Source of the DNA: Coriobacteriia bacterium | Lineage (GTDB): Bacteria > Actinomycetota > Coriobacteriia > Anaerosomatales > SLCP01 | Assembly (NCBI GenBank): GCA_007123455.1 | Contig: SKKZ01000037.1 | Span: forward strand, 1-6,247 | Direction of reading: 5' to 3' | Length of the DNA: 6,247 bases | In this document: positions 1-4,746 of the stretch, one piece after another | Layout: every line of letters starts with the position of its first letter | Numbering within the stretch: the stretch's first letter is position 1 | Program-made: the position numbers and the translations under genes | Notes under the pieces: model-generated | The model's database searches: none | Seen by the model: only the letters and a program-made list of their open reading frames with translations | What the model was told of the DNA's origin: nothing

Positions 1-566
1 CAGTATGCCTCGACGTACCACGTGCCACGCTCGTTGAAGATTCCGAGTGGCTCGATCACCCGCTCGGTGATCAGCTCGGTGCCCGCACCCTGATGGCGGA
101 TGAGGACCGCTTCATGCCGGCCCACGGCGATCGTGAGGGTGGCGTAGTGACCGGGATCGGCCGTGGCTGCCGTGCGAACCAGACGCTCGATGTCGTGCGG
201 GTCGATGTCGCTCGCGCATGCAAGCAGCCGCGCGACGAGGGGGTCGTCCGCATTCCGGCCAGCCGCCTGAAGCGCTGCCGCGAGTGCCCGTGCCTCGGCA
301 GCGGAGAGTCGCACCGTGCGGTCGAGAGCGGGCATGGCACCCCAGACGTGTACGGTGTCGCCTTCGACGTAGAGAGGGATGAGATCTCCCGGATAGTAGG
401 GGGCGACACCGCAGACCGAGAGAAGCTCGAGGTCGGCCGCCACCTGCTCCACAGAGACTCCGGTGGCGTCGGCAAGAGCAGCGAGCGGTTCATCGGAGCC
501 GGGCTTCAGCCTGCCGATGAGAAGCAACAGTCTGCGAGCCTGCTCCGATGCCGGGCTCTTAGGCAT
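1..566 (-). CDS. pafC: PafC-like WYL-domain transcription regulator (partial, runs off the left edge)
   Basis: Second half of a PafB/PafC regulator pair; in mycobacteria PafBC activates the LexA-independent DNA-damage response. The minus-strand frame is open from an ATG at 566-564 to the window edge, giving 188 codons plus two bases. Residues 1-60 are a winged-helix-like N-terminus. Residues 45-75 (DLELLSVCGV, then YYPGDLIPLY and EGDTV) resemble the PafC signature of an acidic DLxxL-x-x-CG segment followed by a PGDLI motif. The middle, around residues 84-115, is Ala-rich. A WYL domain begins near residue 140 and reaches EPLGIFNERGTWYVEAY at 172-188, the characteristic EPxGxx...G-x-WY core; the rest lies outside the window. 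The start overlaps the pafB stop by 8 bases, so translation is probably coupled; no strong Shine-Dalgarno of its own is visible. Family assignment is firm; the PafC subtype rests on remembered similarity and the partner gene. Confidence 0.85.
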   Translation of the reverse strand, partial: MPKSPASEQARRLLLLIGRLKPGSDEPLAALADATGVSVEQVAADLELLSVCGVAPYYPGDLIPLYVEGDTVHVWGAMPALDRTVRLSAAEARALAAALQAAGRNADDPLVARLLACASDIDPHDIERLVRTAATADPGHYATLTIAVGRHEAVLIRHQGAGTELITERVIEPLGIFNERGTWYVEAY

Positions 567-1524
567 GGCGAGCCACCACCGCATGCAGTCCCGTGCGCAT
601 AAGGTCGGCAGCTGACGCGGGTGATTCGATCGAGATGCCCGGCCCGTTGGCGGTCACCCATCCGGCGAGACGTCGCTCGTCCCGGGCGGTGATCCGCCAG
701 ACCAGGGAATCCTTCTCAGCGTGAACCGTGCCGGCACCGCCCGTGAGTGCCGGTGCTCTCCAGGCGACCGAAGGGCCGAAGCGCACCACGGCCTCGAAGG
801 GCGTTCCCGGTCCGTACTGGAACGGCAGGCCGATGTACTCGGCCACATCGAAGTCGTCGGGGCGCTCGAAGTCAGGTGTCCGCGGGCGTGCTTTGTTGGT
901 CGCCGGTCCCTCCATGCGCGCTGCCGCGTAGACGCGGGTCTCATCGCGGTCGGTGTCCCTGCCGACCAGGTACCAGCGTCCGGCGTGCAGGAACAGCCCA
1001 TACGGCTCCACCGTGTGGGACGCGGTACGTCCGGCGGCGTTCGTGTAGTCGAATGTCACTCGTTTGCATGCAGCTGATGCCGAGGCGAGGGTAGAGACCA
1101 CGGATCCTTGCGCTTCAGGGTTCTCGTCTGCGAGCAGAGCGGTGGCAGGTATCTCGCCCTCCGATTCACCCGATACTTTGGCGAGCGCGTAACGCAGATC
1201 GGATGCGAACGGAAAGGAAGGGTCTTTGAGGAGCACCGTTGCCGTGGCCTTCAGTACGGCCTCCTCTTCGACGGTGAGCTCCAATCCCGTCACGAAGGTG
1301 CGGTCGGTGTCGAGGCGATACTCGCCCTCGGCGGTCGATTCGATGACGAGACCCATGGCGCGCAGGTCATCTTTGTCGCGCTCGAACATGCGCAGGAACG
1401 CAGCCCCATCCTGACCCTCGGGATAGCCGACGATCTCGGTGCGTATGCGCTCGGCGCCTACCGGGCCGCTCGTAGCGGCCAGGAAGAAGGCCAGGTTGAC
1501 TAGTCGCTCGACGGCTCGGCTCAT
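559..1524 (-). CDS. pafB: PafB-like WYL-domain transcription regulator
   Basis: A 321-residue WYL regulator, predicted to act with the PafC-like product as a DNA-damage-responsive transcription regulator in the cytoplasm. Residues 1-62 form the N-terminal winged helix, with VERLVNLAFFL at 5-15 and the PafB-typical MFERDKDDLRAMGL at 46-59. The linker spans about 80-145, and the WYL domain about 150-210, with EPYG at 173-176 and GRWYLVG at 182-188. A C-terminal WCX-like segment follows to 321. I chose ATG 1524 rather than the in-frame ATG at 1545. GGGGAGGA lies just upstream of 1524, and the best -10 candidate (TAGAAT, 1554-1549) would start the transcript near 1542, leaving 1545 untranscribed. 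The gene overlaps pafC by 8 bases. In mycobacteria pafBC follows pafA (Pup ligase); here pafB is first in its transcript and faces a membrane-protein gene instead. Confidence 0.9.
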   Translation of the reverse strand: MSRAVERLVNLAFFLAATSGPVGAERIRTEIVGYPEGQDGAAFLRMFERDKDDLRAMGLVIESTAEGEYRLDTDRTFVTGLELTVEEEAVLKATATVLLKDPSFPFASDLRYALAKVSGESEGEIPATALLADENPEAQGSVVSTLASASAACKRVTFDYTNAAGRTASHTVEPYGLFLHAGRWYLVGRDTDRDETRVYAAARMEGPATNKARPRTPDFERPDDFDVAEYIGLPFQYGPGTPFEAVVRFGPSVAWRAPALTGGAGTVHAEKDSLVWRITARDERRLAGWVTANGPGISIESPASAADLMRTGLHAVVARHA

Positions 1525-1548
1525 AGATCCTCCCCTGGGCGTCATCCG

Positions 1549-1554
1549 ATTCTA
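1549..1554 (-). promoter_or_regulatory. Candidate -10 element of the pafB-pafC promoter
   Basis: The minus strand reads TAGAAT, five of six matches to the bacterial -10 consensus, 25 bases upstream of the chosen pafB ATG. This predicts a short leader of about 18 bases carrying the GGGGAGGA ribosome site. No good -35 hexamer is seen at the expected spacing; the bases there read CTTCTA, so the promoter may need an activator or a different sigma factor. No PafBC-type TTGTC half-site was found in front of it. Confidence 0.4.
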
Positions 1555-1598
1555 TCCCAGACGCACGCGGGTAGAAGCGAATACTTCCGGGAAAAGGA

Positions 1599-1626
1599 AC
1601 GAGGCGCGTGGGGGGACGCGCCTCGT
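1599..1626. repeat. Perfect 11-bp inverted repeat with a G6 loop
   Basis: Arms ACGAGGCGCGT (1599-1609) and ACGCGCCTCGT (1616-1626) pair perfectly around GGGGGG (1610-1615). It is a very stable, GC-rich hairpin. On the plus strand no T-run follows, so it is not a canonical intrinsic terminator in that direction. On the minus strand the stem is followed by TCCTTTTCCC, only weakly T-rich, and no gene ends into it. It could be a structured leader element, a protein-binding site or a promoter insulator. Confidence 0.6.
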
Positions 1627-1638
1627 CTGCGTCGAGCT

Positions 1639-1679
1639 GGCGGGATCCGCCCCTGAGGGGGAGGAGAGGGCGGGTCGCC
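1639..1679. repeat. GC-rich stem-loop with a purine-rich loop
   Basis: Bases 1644-1652 (GATCCGCCC) pair with 1668-1676 (GGGCGGGTC) over 9 bp with one G-U pair. After a two-base bulge (1642-1643) the stem continues with GGC (1639-1641) against GCC (1677-1679). The 15-base loop is CTGAGGGGGAGGAGA. It sits 12 bases after the hairpin at 1599-1626 and directly before the one at 1681-1699. Function unknown; it does not match a riboswitch class I can name. Confidence 0.45.
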
Positions 1680-1680
1680 A

Positions 1681-1699
1681 TACTCTGCCAAGAAGAGTA
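1681..1699. repeat. Short 6-bp hairpin, third in the series
   Basis: TACTCT (1681-1686) and AGAGTA (1694-1699) are perfect inverted repeats around GCCAAGA. By itself a 6-bp stem is weak evidence. It is listed because it abuts the stem-loop ending at 1679 and completes a run of three hairpins over 101 bases. Confidence 0.35.
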
Positions 1700-1758
1700 G
1701 CAACAGGTGTGCCAGATGTTCGCCGAATCAGGAGGATCCCCCGACCGCAAGCCAATGC

Positions 1759-1783
1759 GCACAACGTGTGCTATACGTTGTGC
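1759..1783. promoter_or_regulatory. 9-bp inverted repeat, probable operator of the membrane-protein gene
   Basis: GCACAACGT (1759-1767) and ACGTTGTGC (1775-1783) are perfect inverted arms separated by 7 bases (GTGCTAT). The 25-bp dyad has the size and symmetry of a dimeric helix-turn-helix operator. The centre contains TGCTATACG, which could be an extended -10 (TG-N-TATACG); transcription would then begin just downstream, ahead of the ribosome site at 1797-1805, and the dyad would cover the promoter. No -35 match is evident. The cognate regulator cannot be identified; neither the Fnr-type TTGAC box nor a known WYL-regulator site matches it. Confidence 0.5.
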
Positions 1784-1813
1784 AAGAGGCAGGATCGGAG
1801 AGGAGTGGCACAC

Positions 1814-2851
1814 GTGGAAGACACTAGCCGACCCGCCCCGGACGCCGTGCCCGAGCCGTCGGGAGCAGGAGGGGCACCACCGGCCACCCCGCCCGCCATT
1901 TCGGATGAGGCATCGCCCCCGCCGCGGGGACCGCGTAAGGATGTCATGGCCCTCGTAGTCGTTGCGGCGACCATCGCGATCGTCGCCCTCGGCATCGCGG
2001 GCTGGATGTACTACGAGACCACCACTGCGCAGCGTGCCGCGGTCGAGCTACTCGAGAACGCCACCGAGCTCGTCGAGAGCGCTGATGCGGTGGTGCTCGA
2101 CTTCGACGAAGTCGTGCGTGCCGAGATAGATTCCGAGATGACGACCCGTGTCGCCGAGGTGGCCGATCGGGTGCCCGGTGCGGTCGATGACCTGGAGGAG
2201 GCCCTCGACCTGATCGCGGAGTCGTTGGAAGACCTGCCTGACGATGAGATCGCGTACGCCCGTGCACTCGAGTCTTCGGCCAGGGCGCGCCTGGAGATGC
2301 TTGAGGATGCGGACACCATCCTGGACGCCAACCGGAAGGCCGCTGCAGCGCTCGGGCCGGCGACGGAGGGTTGGGACCTGCTCCTCGAGTCGAATCAGCT
2401 CTCACGAGAGGCCGTCGAGGAGTACAACAAGCTGACACGCGAAAGCGTGACACGCTCGGCGGAACTCACAAGAGAAGCCGACACGAAGATCCGTGAAGCG
2501 AAGGTCCTCTTCAGCGAGGCTGCTACGGGGTTCCCCGAGGCGGAACTGTCGATGTACATCGAGTACTGCGATGCGAAGATAGCTGCGCTCGAGATATCCA
2601 AACAAGCCGACGAGGCCTTTCTTGCTGACCGGCCGGCCGAGGCGAACACCCTGAGCGAGCGCTTCAACGAGGCCGAGCGGGAACTCGCAGAGAAGGCTGC
2701 AGAGCTGCCGGCTACTCCGGCAGAGCCCATAGCCGCAGCCTACGAATCGCTCGCGGGTGCGGCCACCGAAGCTTACTTCCAGGCACGGGCCCGGGCTACC
2801 GAGGCCGATGCGCGGCTGCGCGAGGTCGGCGATCCCCCGGACGGGGAGTGA
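1814..2851 (+). CDS. Single-pass membrane protein with an acidic helical ectodomain, function unknown
   Basis: I do not recognise this 345-residue protein. Residues 1-43 are a Pro/Ala-rich, presumably cytoplasmic tail ending in RGPRK. Residues 44-66 are a clear transmembrane helix (ALVVVAATIAIVALGIAGW at 46-64), not followed by a signal-peptidase site. Under the positive-inside rule the remainder, about 280 residues, lies outside the cell. That domain is strongly acidic, rich in Ala, Glu and Leu, nearly free of Cys (one, C252), and predicted to be almost all helix. Residues 197-229 contain three 11-residue repeats each beginning [ST]-R-E-[AS], as in right-handed coiled coils. The start chosen is GTG 1814, with GGAGAGGAG at 1797-1805 eight bases upstream; an in-frame GTG at 1805 is the alternative. 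The gene is alone between divergent pafB and the convergent regulator. A sensor-like, envelope-stress or cell-wall spacer role is conceivable but unsupported. Confidence 0.75.
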   Translation: MEDTSRPAPDAVPEPSGAGGAPPATPPAISDEASPPPRGPRKDVMALVVVAATIAIVALGIAGWMYYETTTAQRAAVELLENATELVESADAVVLDFDEVVRAEIDSEMTTRVAEVADRVPGAVDDLEEALDLIAESLEDLPDDEIAYARALESSARARLEMLEDADTILDANRKAAAALGPATEGWDLLLESNQLSREAVEEYNKLTRESVTRSAELTREADTKIREAKVLFSEAATGFPEAELSMYIEYCDAKIAALEISKQADEAFLADRPAEANTLSERFNEAERELAEKAAELPATPAEPIAAAYESLAGAATEAYFQARARATEADARLREVGDPPDGE

Positions 2852-2853
2852 CG

Positions 2854-2887
2854 GCCGGCGGCGATTCGATCAGTCGACCGCGTCGGC
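2854..2887. terminator. Imperfect hairpin between convergent genes, possible bidirectional terminator
   Basis: The 35-base gap between the two convergent stops is almost entirely self-complementary: GCCG (2854-2857) with CGGC (2884-2887), GCGG (2858-2861) with CCGC (2878-2881), and TCGA (2866-2869) with TCGA (2874-2877) around a TCAG loop. There are bulges at 2862-2865 and 2882-2883. Neither strand has a following T-run, so intrinsic termination is uncertain. Position is the main argument. Confidence 0.3.
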
Positions 2888-3606
2888 TACTCGTCCGAAT
2901 ACCCGCTGCCGAGTTCCGCGAGTCCGCGCACGTCGAGGATCGTGACGTTCCGGCCCTCCATCTCGACCAGACCATCTTCGCGCAGGCGCGCGAATGCGCG
3001 TGACAGCGTCTCGGGCACCGTACCGAGCGCGGCGGCGAGCTCGGCCTTCGGCATGCCGAGCTCGATCTGGAGGCCGCGCGTGGTGGGACTTCCCACGGCT
3101 AGCGCCCTCTGAAAGAGGTGGCGGGCGAGTCGGGAGGGGACGTCTAACGCAAGCGTTTGAACGACACTCGTCAGGTTCACCACGCGGTTCGCAAGATCGG
3201 TCATCATGGCCCGGGCCACGGCGGTTTCGGATTCCATGAGCTCGAAGAGGGCCTCCCTCGGAAGCCACGCCACGGTGGCAGGAGTGACGGTCTCCGCATG
3301 GGCCGGGTAGCGTCCTCCGGCGAGTACGGCAACGGCGGCTACGGGATCTCCCGTACCGAGCGTCTCGAAGGTGATGCGGCGACCATCGGCTCCAAGGTGG
3401 TAGACGCGGGCCTTCCCGGCTACGAGCACGCCGAACCGGTCGGCAGACTCGCCTTCTTCGACCAAGACAGCACCGCGCGGTAGTTGGCGAACGCGCGCGT
3501 TAGCAGCAAGGGTATCGATCGCAGCGTCGCTTGCGCCACGCCACAACCTGCACTCGCGAAGTGCGCTCCGTACATCGGGGCGAAGTGGGGCGGCACGATC
3601 GGTCAC
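2887..3606 (-). CDS. Crp/Fnr-family transcription regulator, probably NO-responsive (HcpR/DNR-like)
   Basis: A 239-residue cytoplasmic regulator with the standard Crp/Fnr layout. The cyclic-nucleotide-binding-like beta-barrel spans about 25-120, with PRGAVLVEEGESADRFGVLVAGKARVY spread over 43-69. The long dimerisation helix is about 121-155, and the Crp-type winged helix about 158-228. The recognition helix reads VPETLSRAFARL (197-208). E199, S202 and R203 match the E-x-x-S-R triad with which Fnr-like proteins read TTGA half-sites. There is a single cysteine (C19), so an Fnr-type 4Fe-4S cluster is excluded; heme-based or other NO sensing, as in DNR and HcpR, is an inference. The start is GTG 3606, with GAGGAG at 3617-3612 five bases upstream. 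It is transcribed away from the ygbA-ferredoxin-hcp run, and a TTGAC-N4-GTCAA site lies between them. It may regulate that run and itself. HcpR, DNR and NnrR subtypes cannot be separated by eye. Confidence 0.85.
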   Translation of the reverse strand: MTDRAAPLRPDVRSALRECRLWRGASDAAIDTLAANARVRQLPRGAVLVEEGESADRFGVLVAGKARVYHLGADGRRITFETLGTGDPVAAVAVLAGGRYPAHAETVTPATVAWLPREALFELMESETAVARAMMTDLANRVVNLTSVVQTLALDVPSRLARHLFQRALAVGSPTTRGLQIELGMPKAELAAALGTVPETLSRAFARLREDGLVEMEGRNVTILDVRGLAELGSGYSDE

Positions 3607-3678
3607 TGGGGCTCCTCGGCGGGGTTCGGTACGCGTGGACCGTTGCCTTTCAGCCTTCTACGCAAGATTCATCGGGAA

Positions 3679-3694
3679 CTTGACCCGCGTCAAG
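3679..3694. promoter_or_regulatory. Fnr/DNR-type operator, CTTGAC-N4-GTCAAG
   Basis: A perfect 6-bp dyad, CTTGAC (3679-3684) and GTCAAG (3689-3694), around CCGC. It resembles the Fnr/DNR box TTGAT-N4-ATCAA with a C/G change at the inner position. Its centre (3686.5) lies 29.5 bases before the first base of the TAGTCT -10 candidate at 3716, which corresponds to the -41.5 class II activator position for a start near 3728. It is also about 73 bases upstream of the divergent regulator's start codon, so autoregulation is possible. The divergent regulator's E-x-x-S-R recognition helix is the natural partner. Confidence 0.75.
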
Positions 3695-3715
3695 GTCGTG
3701 CGTGTTTCGGGCACG

Positions 3716-3721
3716 TAGTCT
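3716..3721 (+). promoter_or_regulatory. Candidate -10 element of the ygbA-ferredoxin-hcp promoter
   Basis: TAGTCT keeps the T, A and final T most conserved in -10 elements. No separate -35 is seen; the activator box occupies that position, as expected of a class II activated promoter. The predicted start is near 3728, giving a leader of about 56 bases before the GTG at 3784. The match alone is weak; the spacing to the palindrome is what supports it. Confidence 0.4.
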
Positions 3722-3783
3722 TTGCAGTGCGGGACGCCGGGAGGGCGGCTGCTGCCGGCGGACACGACGAGAGAGGACCGGGC

Positions 3784-4212
3784 GTGAACGAGCGATTCGC
3801 GGAGAAGATGCGAGACGCGAGCGTGGCCAAGGACACGCGTTTACTCGGCGACTTCTCGGTGATCTACTGTCGCGGCAACCATCCGGACGCCGCACGGGAT
3901 CCCCTCGAAAGTGAGGGCGCTGCGCTCGGCGTGTACGGGCGCAAACAGCCCGTCGTGTGTAACGAATGCGCGGAACTGTTGCGATATGCGGAGAAGCGCC
4001 GTGCGTACTGCCCGAAGGACCCGAAGCCGTTCTGCAGCTACTGCGACACGCACTGCTACTCGGGCGAGATGCGCGAGTTCATGCGCGACGTGATGCGCTA
4101 CAGCGGACCGCGCTCGGTGACACGGGGGCATGCCATGGACTCGGTGCGCCACCTCATCGAGGGCAGGCGTGCCAAGCGTGAGGCACAGGCCCGAGCGGCA
4201 GTTGATGACTGA
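3784..4212 (+). CDS. ygbA: YgbA-family (nitrous oxide-stimulated promoter family) cysteine-rich protein
   Basis: A 142-residue member of the family named 'nitrous oxide-stimulated promoter', whose E. coli member YgbA is induced by nitric oxide and linked to recovery from nitrosative stress. Family marks in order: IYC at 27-29 with a nearby His (H33), C59-x-x-C62, YAEKRRAYCP at 68-77, C84-x-x-C87-x-x-H-C91-Y, and VMRYSGPR at 103-110 near the end, then an HAMDSVRHLI helix. Seven cysteines suggest metal or iron-sulphur binding, but the biochemical activity is not settled. The start is GTG 3784, with GAGAGGA at 3771-3777 six bases upstream; the frame is open further left but without a ribosome site. 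A tail rich in Ala, Arg and Lys (129-142) may be lineage-specific. First gene after the Fnr-type box; the next genes follow in the same direction. Confidence 0.85.
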   Translation: MNERFAEKMRDASVAKDTRLLGDFSVIYCRGNHPDAARDPLESEGAALGVYGRKQPVVCNECAELLRYAEKRRAYCPKDPKPFCSYCDTHCYSGEMREFMRDVMRYSGPRSVTRGHAMDSVRHLIEGRRAKREAQARAAVDD

Positions 4213-4282
4213 CAGGCACCAGAAGCTGCGAGAGATGATCGACCGATTCTACCGGAGAGCCGATCGACCAGGAGGAACCGCC

Positions 4283-4672
4283 ATGAGTATCGCCACTGTG
4301 ACCCGCCAGATCGTGCACATCGAGGACGAGCTCTGCAACGGCTGCGGCGCGTGCGTGTCGCCCTGTGCCGAAGGGGCCATTCAGATAGTCGACGGAAAGG
4401 CCCGCGTGATTCGCGAGGAGCTCTGTGACGGGGCCGGTTTCTGCCTCGGTGTGTGTCCGACCGGCGCACTGACCATCGAGACACGCGAGACCGTCCCCTT
4501 CGACCATGATGCGGTCGAGGAGCACGTCGCTTCGCTGCCGTCCACCTACATCGCGCAGCAGTGTTTCAGGTGCGGCACCGATGAAGACCATTCGCCGCTG
4601 CTGCCCGTGCGTCAGCAGGGCCGCAGCGAGTGGGTCTGCACCCGCTGCCTTCCCGCTCTGATCCACGGGTAG
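4283..4672 (+). CDS. Small ferredoxin-like iron-sulphur protein with a C-terminal CxxC...CxxC tail
   Basis: A 129-residue protein, probably an electron carrier for the Hcp encoded next to it. The first cluster motif is complete: C18-x-x-C21-x-x-C24-x-x-x-C28. The second motif, C48-x-x-A51-x-x-C54-x-x-x-C58-P, lacks its second cysteine, so that site may be empty, a 3Fe-4S cluster or bound by another ligand. Residues 66-90 are a linker. The tail has C94-x-x-C97 and C119-x-x-C122, spaced like a zinc ribbon or rubredoxin-type knuckle. I chose ATG 4283 because of the strong GGAGG at 4271-4275, seven bases upstream. An in-frame ATG at 4205 overlaps the ygbA stop by 8 bases and would add 26 residues, but has no ribosome site. 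The gene follows ygbA by 70 bases and precedes hcp by 74, likely one transcript. The ferredoxin fold is firm; the Hcp partnership is inferred from position. Confidence 0.85.
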   Translation: MSIATVTRQIVHIEDELCNGCGACVSPCAEGAIQIVDGKARVIREELCDGAGFCLGVCPTGALTIETRETVPFDHDAVEEHVASLPSTYIAQQCFRCGTDEDHSPLLPVRQQGRSEWVCTRCLPALIHG

Positions 4673-4686
4673 GCACGCTCGAGCGC

Positions 4687-4705
4687 GGGCCGGCCCCATC
4701 GGCCC
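4687..4705 (+). repeat. Small hairpin in the ferredoxin-hcp gap
   Basis: GGGCCG (4687-4692) and CGGCCC (4700-4705) pair around a 7-base loop in the 74-base gap between the ferredoxin stop and hcp. No T-run follows, so full termination is unlikely. It could affect message stability or partial readthrough, or be chance in GC-rich sequence. No separate hcp promoter or second Fnr-type box was seen in this gap. Confidence 0.3.
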
Positions 4706-4746
4706 TCCAGCAAGGTACCGACCGACTGTCGATCGAAGGAGAACAC

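Larger units (their letters stand above)
1525..1813. other. Divergent intergenic region between pafB and the membrane-protein gene
   Basis: These 289 bases hold no convincing gene. On the pafB side are its ribosome site and -10 candidate. The middle (1599-1699) has three consecutive hairpins, and near the right end is a 9-bp inverted repeat (1759-1783). Open frames crossing the region lack a ribosome site at any sensible start and look like extensions of the neighbouring genes. A GGAGAGGAG ribosome site for the plus-strand gene lies at 1797-1805. Confidence 0.6.

Noticed and set aside
93..602. Plus-strand open frame of 169 codons over pafC.
   Set aside because: The minus-strand frame here encodes recognisable PafC and WYL motifs and joins pafB by an 8-base overlap; the plus frame has no family resemblance and no ribosome site.
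1625..1740. Riboswitch or T-box leader upstream of the membrane-protein gene.
   Set aside because: AGTAG and AGGTG strings recall T-box elements, but the conserved T-box sequence and antiterminator are absent, and no other riboswitch core could be matched.
1439..1813. N-terminal extension of the membrane protein back to 1439.
   Set aside because: It would run through the pafB coding start, promoter and intergenic hairpins, and has no ribosome site; GTG 1814 has GGAGAGGAG eight bases upstream and puts the transmembrane helix near the N-terminus.
3484..3783. N-terminal extension of the YgbA-family protein back to 3484.
   Set aside because: It would overlap the start of the Crp/Fnr gene and the operator; the YgbA family is short and GTG 3784 has a good ribosome site.
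4237..4269. Direct repeat GATCGACC at 4237-4244 and 4262-4269.
   Set aside because: Two 8-base copies inside a GC-rich spacer or coding stretch, without further symmetry; compatible with chance.
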